From the NCBI RefSeq assembly GCF_000695625.1, contig NZ_JMQI01000001.1:62001-126000 (forward strand): a DNA stretch of 64,000 nt, written 5' to 3'. The notes below the pieces were generated by a model. It did no database searches. It was not told the DNA's origin and worked only from the letters and a program-made list of their open reading frames with translations. Both the position numbers and the translations under genes were made by a program. Origin of the DNA: Amycolatopsis rifamycinica. GTDB taxonomy: Bacteria > Actinomycetota > Actinomycetes > Mycobacteriales > Pseudonocardiaceae. Positions 35,811 to 45,245 of this stretch are shown here, one piece after another; positions within the stretch are counted from its first letter, which is position 1; each line of letters begins with the position of its first letter.

Positions 35811-37550
35811 TCAGGAGTTGTGACCGAGGCCCTTGCCTTTGCCCTTGCCGGGGCTCTCGGCCCGCTCGGGCTTGCCCGCCTTCGGCGGCTGGCCATTGGC
35901 TGTGGGGTGGTCCCGGGCGACGACGGCGGGCTCGAGCGCGACCGGCTCGCTGGGACCCGGCTGCGAACCCGAGCCGCCGGAGCGCGGTTCCGGGGTACCG
36001 GACTCGGCGAGCGGCGGAGCGGACGACGCGGGCGGGGAGACGGCGGCGGGGGAGTTGGCGGCCGGCTGGGCGGGCGAGCCGGTCCCGGTTTCCTGTTCGA
36101 CGAGCAGCATCGCACTCACGGCGGCGACGGCGGCCGCGGTCAACCCGGCCGCGGCGACCAGCCGGCGGCGCTTGGGGTTGTCGGCCGGGAGGTGGTGGAG
36201 GTGGGTCGGCGCGTCGGCGGCCGGCCCGGCGCTGCCAGTGGGGCTGGGGGCGCTGTCGGTGGGGGCGTGGTGGTTGGTGGGGCTGGGGGCGGCGGTGGTG
36301 TCGGTAGGGGCGTGGTGGTTGGTGGGGCTGGGGGCGGCGGTGGTGTCCGTGGGGGTGTGGTGGCCGGTGGGGCTGAGGGCCGCGGCGCTGTCGGCGCTGT
36401 CGGCGGTGATCGGGCCGGGGTGGGCCGAGATCCCGTGGTCGGCGGGATCACCGTGGCCCGCCGGGTCGGAAGCCGCGCTCGTCTCGTCGGGTGCCGGTCC
36501 GGCAGTCCCACCAACCTCACCAACCCCGCCCAGCGCGGTACCGGCGTCCAGCCGGCGGCGCCACCGCGGGGTGCGCTCGCGCCGGGTCCACGGCCGCGTC
36601 GGGGGCGGCGCGTGCAGCATGTCCAGTACCTTCGCCGCCGTCGGGCGGTCGGCGGGCTCTCGCTGGGTCATCCGGCGCAACGTGTACGCCAGCGCCAGCG
36701 GGGTTTGCTCCGGGATCCTGGGTGGTCTCGTCAGGCGGGCCATGGCCGCCTCGACCATGGTGCCCGGGTACTCCCGCTGCCCGGTCAGGCATTCCAGCAG
36801 GATCAAGCCGAGCGCGTACACGTCCGCCGGGGGACCCGCCGGCTCGCCCGACACCTGCTCCGGCGCCAGGTACGCCGCCGTGCCCGGGATCAGGCCCGTT
36901 CCCGTGATGTGGGTCGTGTCGAGGGCGTGGGCGATGCCGAAGTCGCCGATCAGGGGACCGTCCGCGGACACGAACACGTTGGCCGGCTTCAGGTCGCGGT
37001 GCACGATCCGCTGCGCGTGGACGTGGGCCAGTGCCTCGGCGAGCCCGTCGGCCAGCGCCGTCACCTCCGCCGCGGGCAAGGGGCCGCCCAGCAGCCGCTC
37101 GGCGAGGTTCTCGCCCTCGACGAGCTGCATCACCAGGTACGTCCGGCCGTGCTCGGTGCCGCTGTCCAGCAGCGCCACCACGCCCGGGTGGCTGATGCTG
37201 CCCTGGATCGTCATCTCGCGCAGCCGGCGCCGCTGGTCGAGCGCGACCGCGTCACGGTCGTAGATCTTGACCGCGACCTCGCGGTTCAGCCGGACGTCGT
37301 AGGCGCGGTAGACGCGGGCCGTGCCGCCGCTGCCGATCAGCCTGCCGACCTCGTAACGCCCGCCCAGCAGCCCCGGCGGCCGCTCGTCGTCGAGGGCCTG
37401 GCGCGGGGTGATGGTGAACTCGCCGAGCGCGTAACGGCCATGCGTGACCTCCGCCTCGTCACCCGTCGGCGGGCGCCCCGTTCTCCCGGCTTCGTCGGCC
37501 ACGGGCGGCAGATACCCCGCACCGGCGCCCGGCAAACGTCGGAAGATCAC
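35811..37550 (-). CDS. Transmembrane Ser/Thr protein kinase (PknB-like)
   Basis: A 579-residue receptor-like kinase with a complete catalytic domain: Gly loop GSGGTARVY (residues 73-81), Lys95 in AVKIYD, HRDLKPANV (184-192), DFG (203-205) and YLAPEQV. A Pro/Thr/His-rich linker with 15-residue repeats follows (about 375-430), then one membrane helix (about 443-462) and an extracellular Pro/Ser-rich tail without PASTA domains. The extracellular tail ends in a basic KGKGKGLGHN. The start could also be the GTG about 17 codons inside; neither has a clear ribosome binding site. Confidence 0.88.
   Translation of the reverse strand: MIFRRLPGAGAGYLPPVADEAGRTGRPPTGDEAEVTHGRYALGEFTITPRQALDDERPPGLLGGRYEVGRLIGSGGTARVYRAYDVRLNREVAVKIYDRDAVALDQRRRLREMTIQGSISHPGVVALLDSGTEHGRTYLVMQLVEGENLAERLLGGPLPAAEVTALADGLAEALAHVHAQRIVHRDLKPANVFVSADGPLIGDFGIAHALDTTHITGTGLIPGTAAYLAPEQVSGEPAGPPADVYALGLILLECLTGQREYPGTMVEAAMARLTRPPRIPEQTPLALAYTLRRMTQREPADRPTAAKVLDMLHAPPPTRPWTRRERTPRWRRRLDAGTALGGVGEVGGTAGPAPDETSAASDPAGHGDPADHGISAHPGPITADSADSAAALSPTGHHTPTDTTAAPSPTNHHAPTDTTAAPSPTNHHAPTDSAPSPTGSAGPAADAPTHLHHLPADNPKRRRLVAAAGLTAAAVAAVSAMLLVEQETGTGSPAQPAANSPAAVSPPASSAPPLAESGTPEPRSGGSGSQPGPSEPVALEPAVVARDHPTANGQPPKAGKPERAESPGKGKGKGLGHNS
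36241..36376 (-). repeat. 45-bp tandem repeats in the kinase linker
   Basis: About three units of 45 bases encode SPTNHHAPTDTTAAP-like repeats, with slight drift between copies. They lengthen the juxtamembrane linker in frame. Confidence 0.75.
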
Positions 37551-37587
37551 GAAGGAAGTATCGTCCGGGGGCCCGCCGGCGTAACGG

Positions 37588-38553
37588 TCAGGGCCGCGCG
37601 AACGCGTCCACGCCGGTCAGCTGCGCCGACAGCGTCCACAGGCGCGCGGCCTGCTCGCGGTCGACGGCGTACCGGCGGACACCGGAGGCGGCGAGCCCCT
37701 CGGCGTCCTCCGGCGCGAGCTCGGCGACGTCGCAGTCCTCCAGGTACAACCCGCCGAGCCCGGTCAGCTGCGGCGAGGTCGCGGCCCAGACGGTGGTCGC
37801 GGCGCCCTGCTCCGGGGTCTTGAACCGCATCAGGTAGTTCCCGGCCTCGTCGATCCAGCCGCGTTCGATCATCTCCTCCCGCGGCAGGTGCCGCTGCAGG
37901 GGCGTCATGATGCCGCCGGGGTGCAGCGCGAAGGCGTGTACGTCCTTTTCGGCGCCCAGCTCGTCGAGCCGGACGGCGAAGAGCACGTTCGCCGTCTTGG
38001 CCTGGCCGTAGGCCTGCCACTTCTCGTAGCCGTGCTCGAAGTGGACGTCGTCCCAGCGGATGGGCGAGTAGTGGTGGCCGCGCGAGGACAGCGAAACCAC
38101 GCGGGCGCCCTCGGCGATCGCCGGCCACAGCCGGTTGACCAGCGCGAAGTGGCCGAGGTGGTTGGTGGCGAACTGGGCTTCCCAGCCCGGCCCGACGCGG
38201 GTCTCCGGGCAGGCCATGATGCCGGCGTTGGCGATGAAGAGGTCGATCTGCCGCCCGGTGGCCAGGAACCGGACGGCGAACGCGCGGACGCTCTCGAGAT
38301 CGCCCAGGTCCAGCTCGTCGACTTCGACGTTTTCGAGGCCGACGAGCGCTTCTTCGGCGGTGCCGCGGCGGCGGGCCGGGACGACGACGTGGGCACCGGC
38401 GCCGGCCAGCGCACGGGTGGTTTCGAGGCCGATACCGGAGTACCCGCCGGTGACGACGGCGAGCTTCCCGGTGAGGTCGGCGCCCGCGACGGCTTCGGCG
38501 GCCGTGGTGGTGGCGCCGAAGCCCGAACCGATCTTGTGCTGTGCGGTGGTCAT
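37588..38553 (-). CDS. SDR-family oxidoreductase
   Basis: A 321-residue extended-length short-chain dehydrogenase of the retinol-dehydrogenase/WW-oxidoreductase-like type. It has VVTGGYSGIGLETTRALAGAG (residues 33-53), NAGIM near 115, and catalytic YxxxK in YGQAKTANVLFAVRL near 191-205, preceded by Ser in SLSSRGHHYSP. It would reduce or oxidise a carbonyl/alcohol with NAD(P). It stands alone upstream of the kinase. Substrate unknown. Confidence 0.88.
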   Translation of the reverse strand: MTTAQHKIGSGFGATTTAAEAVAGADLTGKLAVVTGGYSGIGLETTRALAGAGAHVVVPARRRGTAEEALVGLENVEVDELDLGDLESVRAFAVRFLATGRQIDLFIANAGIMACPETRVGPGWEAQFATNHLGHFALVNRLWPAIAEGARVVSLSSRGHHYSPIRWDDVHFEHGYEKWQAYGQAKTANVLFAVRLDELGAEKDVHAFALHPGGIMTPLQRHLPREEMIERGWIDEAGNYLMRFKTPEQGAATTVWAATSPQLTGLGGLYLEDCDVAELAPEDAEGLAASGVRRYAVDREQAARLWTLSAQLTGVDAFARP

Positions 38554-38657
38554 ACCCCGACGCTACGAGCTGGAGTGCGCTCCAGCGCAAATCGCGGACG
38601 AGGCCGAAACAGGGGACAATCGGCGGTGAGAGGCGCAGCCGACCCAGGAAGGCTCTG

Positions 38658-39209
38658 ATGTCCGACTACTACGGGAACCAGCCCCAGGACGTCCGCCCGG
38701 GGATCGACGCGCGCCGCCTGTGGGCGGGCGGCGTGGCGACGGCGGTGGTCGCGGCCCTGCTCGCGGTCGTCGGGTTGCTGATCGCGCGCGGGATCTTCGA
38801 GGTCGAAGTACTGGCCCCAAAAGGCGAAGGCGTCTGGGGCAACGCGAGCACCACGACGTACGCGCTGGTCGCCGCCGCGGTGGCCCTGCTCGCCACCGGG
38901 CTGATGCACCTGCTGAGCGTGGCGACGCCGGCGCCGTCGCAGTTCTTCGGCTGGATCATGGTGCTGGTCACCCTGATCGCCGTGGTGCTGCCGCTGACCC
39001 TGACGGTCACGCCGAGCGCGAAGATCGCCACCGCCGTCATCAACCTCGTCATCGGGCTCGTCATCGCCGCGGTGGTGAACAGCATGGCGGCCAGCGCCCG
39101 CACGCTGCACCGGCGCCGCAGCCAGCAGAGCGCGACACCGCCGACGCCGCCGCCGACCCGGCAGCAGTGGACCCAGCAGGACCCGCCGACCCGGTACTAC
39201 GACCGGTGA
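38658..39209 (+). CDS. DUF6069 family membrane protein
   Basis: A 183-residue protein with four predicted helices (residues about 22-45, 68-88, 97-118, 125-145). It begins with a short cytoplasmic part containing GIDARRLWAGG and ends in a Gln/Pro/Thr-rich tail, which fits DUF6069 proteins. AGGAAGG precedes the ATG. Its stop overlaps the following F420-type reductase (GTGA), so the two are probably translationally coupled. No function is known. Confidence 0.82.
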   Translation: MSDYYGNQPQDVRPGIDARRLWAGGVATAVVAALLAVVGLLIARGIFEVEVLAPKGEGVWGNASTTTYALVAAAVALLATGLMHLLSVATPAPSQFFGWIMVLVTLIAVVLPLTLTVTPSAKIATAVINLVIGLVIAAVVNSMAASARTLHRRRSQQSATPPTPPPTRQQWTQQDPPTRYYDR

Positions 39210-39631
39210 CGGCGGTGGACGTCCGGGAGACCAACCGCCGGGTGATCGAGCAGTTCCGGGCGGGTGGCGAGGTCGAGGGCATGCACCGCGAGCGCCTGGC
39301 GCTGCTGACGACGACGGGCCGGATCTCCGGGGAGCCCCGCACGGTCCCGATGATGGTCCACCGCGACGGGACCCGGTGGCTGGTGGTGGCCTCCAACGTG
39401 GGGGCGCCCCGGCACCCGGACTGGTACCTGAACCTCGAGGCGGACCCGCGGGTGCGGGTCGAGGTGGACGGCCGCGAGTTCGACGCCGAGGCACTGCCGC
39501 TGCTCGGCGCCGACTACGTGCGGACGTGGACGGAGCTGGAGAAGGAGTACCCGTTCCTGGCGGACCACCAGGCGAAGGCGCGGCAGGCCAGACGGGTGAT
39601 CCCCATCGTTGAGCTGTCCGAAGAGGACTGA
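39206..39631 (+). CDS. Deazaflavin (F420)-dependent nitroreductase-family protein
   Basis: A 141-residue member of the Ddn/FDR-B split-barrel family. It carries LALLTTTGRISGEPRTVPMMVHRDG and VVASNVGAPRHPDWYLNLEADPRVRVEVDG, the classical F420-binding fold pattern. It is likely to use reduced F420 or a related deazaflavin in reduction of an unknown substrate. Its start GTG overlaps the DUF6069 stop by 4 bases. A strong hairpin overlaps its stop. Confidence 0.9.
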   Translation: MTAVDVRETNRRVIEQFRAGGEVEGMHRERLALLTTTGRISGEPRTVPMMVHRDGTRWLVVASNVGAPRHPDWYLNLEADPRVRVEVDGREFDAEALPLLGADYVRTWTELEKEYPFLADHQAKARQARRVIPIVELSEED

Positions 39632-39648
39632 AGTGGTCCTCTTCGGAC
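39616..39648. terminator. Bidirectional terminator between the F420-reductase and the ABC permease gene
   Basis: GTCCGAAGAGGAC (39616-39628) pairs perfectly with GTCCTCTTCGGAC (39636-39648), with a 7-base loop. It overlaps the reductase stop codon and ends 4 bases before the convergent permease stop. Confidence 0.8.
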
Positions 39649-39652
39649 GGTC

Positions 39653-40456
39653 CTACTTGCTCGCCACCCGGCGGTAGCGCGCGGTGGCCAGCGGGGCGAA
39701 GACCGCGATGATCGCCAGGCAGCACAGGATCGCGTACAGCGCCGCGTTCTCCGCGGGCCAGCCCGTCGGCGGGGCGCCGAACCGGTTGCCGAACAGGTCC
39801 CTCGTCGCGTTGATCACCGCCGTGAACGGGTTCCAGTCCGCGATCGCCTTGAGGAACGCCGGGAGCGTGTCCGTCGGGACGAACGCCGAGGAGATGAAGC
39901 TCAGCGGGAACATCCAGATCAGCCCCGCGCTCTGGGCGACCTCGACGCTGCGGGCTGCCAGGCCGATCAGGGCGCCCACCCACGACAGGGCCCACGCGAA
40001 CATCAGCATCACCAGGTAACCCAGCAGCGCGTCCCAGAAACTGCCGCGGATCCGCCAGCCGACGAGCAGCCCGCACAGCGACATCACGACCAGCGCGACC
40101 ACGCTGACGACCAGGTCCGACGTCGTCCGGCCGAGGACGACCGCGATCCGGGACATCGGCAGCGAGCGGAACCGGTCGATGATGCCCTTCTGCAGGTCGT
40201 TGGCGAAGCCGATGACGGTGAACGCCGAGTTGAACGCCACCGTCTGGGCGAAGATCCCGGCGATGAGGAACTCCCGGTACGCCGCGCCGCCCGCTTCGCC
40301 GCCGATCGCGTTGCCGAAGACGTAGGCGAACAGCAGGACGAACATGATCGGCTGCAGCGTCGCCGCCATCAGCCAGTCGGGGTTGCGGCGGACGTTCGTC
40401 AGGTTGCGCCACGTGACGATGCCGCCGTCGGAAATGCCCTTCGCGAGCGAGTTCAC
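39653..40456 (-). CDS. ABC-2 type transporter permease (DrrB-like)
   Basis: A 267-residue permease with six predicted helices and the ABC-2 pattern: WRNLTNVRRNPDWLMAATLQPIMFVLLFAYVFG at the N-terminus and LSFISSAFVPTDTLPAFLKAIADWNPFT near the end. It is coupled by ATGA overlap to the ATPase gene. Related DrrAB pairs export anthracyclines and other hydrophobic drugs; the cargo here is unknown. Confidence 0.9.
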   Translation of the reverse strand: MNSLAKGISDGGIVTWRNLTNVRRNPDWLMAATLQPIMFVLLFAYVFGNAIGGEAGGAAYREFLIAGIFAQTVAFNSAFTVIGFANDLQKGIIDRFRSLPMSRIAVVLGRTTSDLVVSVVALVVMSLCGLLVGWRIRGSFWDALLGYLVMLMFAWALSWVGALIGLAARSVEVAQSAGLIWMFPLSFISSAFVPTDTLPAFLKAIADWNPFTAVINATRDLFGNRFGAPPTGWPAENAALYAILCCLAIIAVFAPLATARYRRVASK

Positions 40457-41427
40457 TTCGCGGCCTCCTCAGCCGAAGCACCGTGGCCGGTCAGGGACAG
40501 GAAGACGTCGTCCAGCGTCGGCCGGTGCAGGCCGACGTCCTGGACCGCGATGCCGTGGGCGTCGAGCCGCCGCAGGGCCTCGATCAGCGCCTTCGGCCCG
40601 GTGTCGACCAGGATCTCGGCGCGCCGCGTGTGGGCGTCGCCGGTCGGCTCGCCGGTGCCGACCTCGCGCAGCACGGCCAGGGTGGCCGGCAGGTCGTCCG
40701 CCGAGGCGACGACCAGTTCCAGGCGCTCGCCGCCGATCTGGGCCTTGAGCTCGTCCGCCGTGCCGCGCGCGATCACCCGGCCGTGGTCGATCACCACGAT
40801 CGAGTCGGCGAGCTGGTCGGCTTCTTCGAGGTACTGGGTGGTCAGCAGCACGGTCGTGCCGTCGGCCACGAGCTCCTTGATGACCGCCCACGTGTCGAGG
40901 CGCCCGCCCGGGTCGAGGCCGGTGGTCGGCTCGTCCAGCACGACCACGGTCGGCTCGGCGACGAGCGCGCCGGCCAGGTCGAGCCGGCGGCGCATGCCCC
41001 CGGAGTAGCCCTTCGCCGGCCGGTCGGCGGCCTCGTCGAGCCGGAACCGCGTGAGCAGCTCCCGCGCGCGCGAGCGGGCTGCGGCCTTCTTCCGGCCGTA
41101 GAGCCGGCCGACCATGTAGAGGTTCTCGAAGCCGGTCAGGTTCTCGTCGACGGCGGCGTACTGGCCGGACAACCCGATCCGCTGCCGCACCTCGTCCGGC
41201 TCGGTCAGCACGTCGTAGCCCGCCACCGAAGCTTCACCCGAGTCCGGGCGTAGCAGCGTGGTCAGGATGCGCACGGTGGTGGTCTTCCCGGCGCCGTTCG
41301 GGCCGAGCAGGCCGAGCACGCGCCCGGCCGGGATGTCGAGATCGACGCCGTCGAGCGCGCGTGTCGACCCGTAGGTCTTCACGAGCCCGCGTACCCGGAC
41401 GGCCGGGTCCGGTTCCCGCTGTGGCAT
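40453..41427 (-). CDS. ABC transporter ATP-binding protein (DrrA-like)
   Basis: A 324-residue ATPase: Walker A GPNGAGKTTT, signature YSGGMRRRLDLAGAL, Walker B VVLDEPTTGLD, and a C-terminal DrrA-type domain (HRPTLDDVFLSLTGH). I chose ATG 41427 because GGGGGAG is 5 bases upstream; a longer reading has no such site. It forms an exporter with the following permease, probably for a drug or lipid. Confidence 0.92.
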   Translation of the reverse strand: MPQREPDPAVRVRGLVKTYGSTRALDGVDLDIPAGRVLGLLGPNGAGKTTTVRILTTLLRPDSGEASVAGYDVLTEPDEVRQRIGLSGQYAAVDENLTGFENLYMVGRLYGRKKAAARSRARELLTRFRLDEAADRPAKGYSGGMRRRLDLAGALVAEPTVVVLDEPTTGLDPGGRLDTWAVIKELVADGTTVLLTTQYLEEADQLADSIVVIDHGRVIARGTADELKAQIGGERLELVVASADDLPATLAVLREVGTGEPTGDAHTRRAEILVDTGPKALIEALRRLDAHGIAVQDVGLHRPTLDDVFLSLTGHGASAEEAAK

Positions 41428-41562
41428 GTCGGCTCCCCCTTCAGGTGACCCCGACAAGCTAGGCCACGCTGCCCGGTTTGTCCTCCGGGTTTCTCCCTGA
41501 GCCGGGTCAGTCCGCCGTGAGCGAGACCGTCAGTCCGGCGTCGGCTTGCTCCGGAAAACACG

Positions 41563-41599
41563 GAAGCGGGGAGGCCGGTTCACCCGGCCTCCCCGCTTC
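41563..41599 (-). terminator. Terminator hairpin after the M4 protease gene
   Basis: GAAGCGGGGAGGCCGG (41563-41578) pairs perfectly with CCGGCCTCCCCGCTTC (41584-41599) around a 5-base loop, just downstream of the reverse-strand protease stop. Confidence 0.85.
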
Positions 41600-41611
41600 G
41601 GTGTTTCAGTG

Positions 41612-43888
41612 TCAGCTCAAGGTGACAGCCACGTCGTCGATGACGAACGAGGTCTGCAGGGAGCTGTCTTCGGTGCCGGTGAACTTCAGCGCGAGGGTGC
41701 CGCCGGCCGCCGACGAGACGTCAATGGTCTTCAGCACGTACCCGGACGCCTTGTTCAGGTTGGAGTAGCTGCCCAGCGTCGCGCTGCCGTTGGTGACGGT
41801 CAGCTTGTCGTAGGCGGTGGAGGTGGTCGTCTCCGCGGTGTCGATGTGCAGGTAGAACGTCAGGCTGGCGTGGCAGCCCGCCGGGATGCTCACCGACTGC
41901 GCGATCGACTCCGTGGTCGTGCTGCCGTAGCCGTCCAGCCAGGACGAGTACGTGCCGCCGTGCGCGGCCTGACCCTGCGAGCCCCACTGGCCGATCGAGC
42001 CGGTGGTGCCGGTCCAGCTGGTGGTGCCGGACTCGAAGCCGCCGTTGGCGATCTTCTGGCCGGAGCAGCCGCCGGTGGTGCCGACCGTCCACGAGAACGA
42101 CGCCGTGCCCGACTTGCCCGCGCTGTCGGTCGCCGTCACCGTGACGTTCGAGGTGCCCGCGGTGGTCGCGGTGCCCGAGATCGTGCCGGTGGACGAGCTG
42201 ATCGACAGGCCGGCCGGCAGGCCGGTGGCCGACCAGGTGTAGGGCGCGGTGCCACCGGAAGCCGACAGCGGCAGGTTCACCGAAGCGCCGGTCACGGTGG
42301 ACTGGTTGCCCGGGTTGGACACGGTGACCGTGCCGGTCGCCGAGCAGGTCGGGTCGGCCGACTGGGCCGGCACGCTGATCGCGTCCCACGCCGCCTTGAC
42401 GGTGTTGAACTCGGTGCAGCTGCCCGGGAACAGGTTCTTCGCCGCGGTCAGCGTCCAGGTGCGGTACTTCAGGTACGAGCTGCTGGAGGTCTTGAGCAGC
42501 ATCGCGTTGTAGAAGATCTTCATCGCGGCCTGCACGCCGAGGCCGGTGATGCTGGAGCTGTTGCACGTGGTGCTGGTCGGCTGCCCGTTGGTCGGGTTGG
42601 TGCCCTCGGCCAGCAGGTAGAACCAGTGGTTGCCGGGGCCGGCGGCCGCGTGCACCTCACCGTTGGGGACCGAGCTGTCGTAGCAGTTCTTGTCGCCCAG
42701 CGCCGACGGGTTGTACATGTTGCGGATCGGGCCGGAGCCGACCAGGTTGATCGTCTCGCCGACGAGGAAGTCCGGGACGTCACCGCCCGACGGCTCGTTC
42801 GCGAACCACTCGGTGGAGGCGCCGAAGACGTCCGCGACGAACTCCTGCGTGCCCGCGTTGGAGATGCCGCCCGGCGTGTGGTCGTCGATGCCGTGCCCGA
42901 GCTCGTGCGCGACGACGTCGATCGAGCTGATCCACTGGCCGTTGGTGTTCTTGCCGATCTGGACCTGGCTGCCGTCGTAGTAGGCGTTCTGGTCGTTCAG
43001 GCCGACGCGGATCGGCCAGCCGCCGCCGTTGCCGTCGAAGCTGTTGCGGCCCAGCCACTGCGAGAGCATCTTGTTCTCGGTCTGGAGGGCGAACAGGGCG
43101 TCGACGCAGCCGGTCTCCCGGCTGGTGGCGTTGCCGTTGCCCCACGCGTCGTCGGGACCGCTGAACGTCGTGTTGCTGGCCGCGTCCTGGCAGGCTTCGT
43201 TGGTGTGGGACGGATCCTTCAGCGAGTACGTGCTGCCGGACTGCGTGGTGTCGAGGTGCACCGGGTTCGGGCGGTTGTAGGCGCTGGTGCCGTCACCGTT
43301 CATGACGTGTTCCTGCGTGTGGAGCACCTTCCCGGTGGCGGCGTCGACGATGACGTCGAGCCGGCTCGGCCCTTCGGCGTCGCGGCCGGCCACGGTGCTC
43401 TTCCACGCCAGCGTCGGCGCGCCGAGCGCGTAGACGACCTGCTGGGCGGGACTGACGCTGTCCACCGCGGACAGCTGCTGCCGCGCGGTCGCCTCCGCCG
43501 CGGCCGCCGAGACCTTCGCGGTGTTGGTCGCGAGGTTGATCGTCTGGTCCTGGGCGACGGAGGTGCCGAGCACCTGGCCCGTCGAGTCGGTCGCGACCAC
43601 GAAGTCGCCGCCCACCACGGGCAGGCCCTTGTAGCTGCGCTCGTAGGGGATGTACTTCAGGCCGTTGGTCGAGGAAATCGCTTTCTGGGCCAGGAAAACG
43701 TCGTCCGCGCTCGCGTGCAGAGCGGCGGGCCTGCTCGCCACGAGCCCGGCCGCCGCCGACACGGCCAGGGTCTGGGCGTCCGGGACGGCGTTCGGGGTGG
43801 CGGGCTGGGCCTGAGCGGCGGTGGTCGTGCACAGCGCGGCGACCAGCGCGCCGCTCGCGGCCAAGACGAGTGGACGTCTCAGATGCAT
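41612..43888 (-). CDS. Secreted M4 (thermolysin-like) metalloprotease with Ig-like and C-terminal beta domains
   Basis: A 758-residue extracellular zinc protease. It has a Sec signal (residues 1-27), FTP/PepSY propeptide, catalytic HELGH near residue 328 with the third zinc Glu in GTQEFVADVFG, and the late His in AAGPGNHWFYLL. A putative-Ig (He_PIG-like) domain, with PLSASGGTAPYTWSATGLPAG, and a beta-sandwich CBM/MAM-like domain, starting KIANGGFESGTTSW, follow. The extra domains probably bind polymers or cell surfaces. A strong terminator follows. Confidence 0.92.
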   Translation of the reverse strand: MHLRRPLVLAASGALVAALCTTTAAQAQPATPNAVPDAQTLAVSAAAGLVASRPAALHASADDVFLAQKAISSTNGLKYIPYERSYKGLPVVGGDFVVATDSTGQVLGTSVAQDQTINLATNTAKVSAAAAEATARQQLSAVDSVSPAQQVVYALGAPTLAWKSTVAGRDAEGPSRLDVIVDAATGKVLHTQEHVMNGDGTSAYNRPNPVHLDTTQSGSTYSLKDPSHTNEACQDAASNTTFSGPDDAWGNGNATSRETGCVDALFALQTENKMLSQWLGRNSFDGNGGGWPIRVGLNDQNAYYDGSQVQIGKNTNGQWISSIDVVAHELGHGIDDHTPGGISNAGTQEFVADVFGASTEWFANEPSGGDVPDFLVGETINLVGSGPIRNMYNPSALGDKNCYDSSVPNGEVHAAAGPGNHWFYLLAEGTNPTNGQPTSTTCNSSSITGLGVQAAMKIFYNAMLLKTSSSSYLKYRTWTLTAAKNLFPGSCTEFNTVKAAWDAISVPAQSADPTCSATGTVTVSNPGNQSTVTGASVNLPLSASGGTAPYTWSATGLPAGLSISSSTGTISGTATTAGTSNVTVTATDSAGKSGTASFSWTVGTTGGCSGQKIANGGFESGTTSWTGTTGSIGQWGSQGQAAHGGTYSSWLDGYGSTTTESIAQSVSIPAGCHASLTFYLHIDTAETTTSTAYDKLTVTNGSATLGSYSNLNKASGYVLKTIDVSSAAGGTLALKFTGTEDSSLQTSFVIDDVAVTLS

Positions 43889-44208
43889 CGAAGGATCTCC
43901 TCCGGGCAGGGCGAACCGGCCCGGTGACAGGCCGGGCCGAGAACGGGGACGACGGGGAATAAACGTGCGGCTTAGCGGAAATCAGCATCCGGTGCCGAAG
44001 CCTCGTGAACAAGCGACGAACGTACGGTCTTATCTGCATGTCGCAATACGTCCCAAATAGGACATTCGACACTATTGGGATACCGGTCGTTGTCTGTCCA
44101 ATGCGGACTGGAGGCGGATCACCGCCGTTCGGCCGATCTTCACTGCCCCCGAGACGACGAAGGCCCCTTCGCCGGGAATCGGCGAAGGGGCCTTCGGTGG
44201 TTCTGCGG
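43889..44208. other. Intergenic region between the protease and msrA
   Basis: About 320 bases without a supportable gene. It contains the protease promoter side (an AT-richer stretch at 44020-44090 with TCCCAAATAG and CTATTGGGA forming an imperfect inverted repeat) and the msrA terminator at 44158-44196. Confidence 0.55.
44158..44196 (-). terminator. msrA terminator
   Basis: A 16-base arm (44158-44173) pairs perfectly with 44181-44196 around GGGAATC, 12 bases past the msrA stop. Confidence 0.85.
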
Positions 44209-44724
44209 TCAGGCGGTCTTCTCACGCTTCGGGAGCTTCCAGCCCGGGCGCACGAAGTGGCACGTGTACCCGTTCGGGATGCGCTGCAGGTAGTCCTGGT
44301 GCTCCGGCTCGGCCTCCCAGAAGTCGCCCACCGGGCTGACCTCGGTGACGACCTTGCCCGGCCACAGGCCCGACGCGTCGACGTCGGCGATGGTGTCCTC
44401 GGCGACCCGCTTCTGCTCGTCGTTTTCGAAGAAGATCGCCGAGCGGTAGCTCAGCCCGATGTCGTTGCCCTGGCGGTTCTTCGTCGTGGGGTCGTGCACC
44501 TGGAAGAAGAACTCGAGCAGGTCGCGGAACGTGGTCTGCGCGGGGTCGTAGATCACCTCGATGGCCTCGGCGTGGGTGCCGTGGTTGCGGTAGGTGGCGT
44601 TGGGGACGTCGCCGCCGCTGTAACCGACCCGGGTCGAGATCACCCCGGGCTGACGGCGGAACAGCTCCTGCATGCCCCAGAAGCAGCCGCCGGCCAGGAC
44701 GGCCCTTTCGGTTGACGTGGTCAC
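44209..44724 (-). CDS. msrA: Peptide methionine (S)-S-oxide reductase MsrA
   Basis: A 171-residue MsrA with the catalytic motif [12 protein letters not shown] (Cys14) and [23 protein letters not shown], the substrate-binding segment. It reduces methionine sulfoxide in oxidised proteins. The resolving cysteine is probably in the C-terminal [10 protein letters not shown]. The gene is monocistronic with its own terminator. Confidence 0.96.
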   Translation of the reverse strand: MTTSTERAVLAGGCFWGMQELFRRQPGVISTRVGYSGGDVPNATYRNHGTHAEAIEVIYDPAQTTFRDLLEFFFQVHDPTTKNRQGNDIGLSYRSAIFFENDEQKRVAEDTIADVDASGLWPGKVVTEVSPVGDFWEAEPEHQDYLQRIPNGYTCHFVRPGWKLPKREKTA

Positions 44725-44861
44725 GGCGTCACTCCTTCTCCTCGTGCGGTGCTACCGCCCGTTACAACTGCCCCGGACCTCCGATGATTCCACGCCGGTA
44801 TTACGGATGCCTGACGTCCGTGGGACGATGGGGCGGGACGGGATGGCTCCCGGGAGGCGCG

Positions 44862-45242
44862 ATGCGCGAAGACGACATCGCCACGGAACACTCCGGCGGC
44901 GTACTGGTCGTCGAAATGCGCGGAGAACCGGACATCGACGCTGTGCGGCAGCGGACGGGGGCGCTCGAAGCCGCCGTCTGCGAGCTGCCGGGGCCGCCCC
45001 TGCTGGTGCTCGACCTCGGCAAACTGGAGTTCCTGTCGGTCCGCGGGGTCCGCGGGCTGCAGGACGTGATCGAACGGTGCCGCACGCGCCGGATCGCGGG
45101 CTGCCTGATCGTGCCGCCCGGCAGCGAGGTCGAACGGGTGGTGCGGCTCACCGGCCTGGCCGGCCGGGTACCGGTGTTCCCCCACCGCCTGCTCGCGATC
45201 GCCCGGTACCAGCCGGTCGAGATGCGCTGGCTGCCGCGCTGA
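44862..45242 (+). CDS. STAS-domain anti-sigma factor antagonist-like protein
   Basis: A 126-residue STAS protein with DIDAVRQRTGALEAAV, LLVLDLGKLEFLSVRGVRGLQDV (the phospho-acceptor loop region, with Ser in FLSVRG) and a C-terminal helix. Anti-sigma antagonists of this fold release sigma factors when dephosphorylated. No kinase partner gene is adjacent. ATG 44862 has GGGAGG upstream. Confidence 0.85.
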   Translation: MREDDIATEHSGGVLVVEMRGEPDIDAVRQRTGALEAAVCELPGPPLLVLDLGKLEFLSVRGVRGLQDVIERCRTRRIAGCLIVPPGSEVERVVRLTGLAGRVPVFPHRLLAIARYQPVEMRWLPR

Positions 45243-45245
45243 ACG

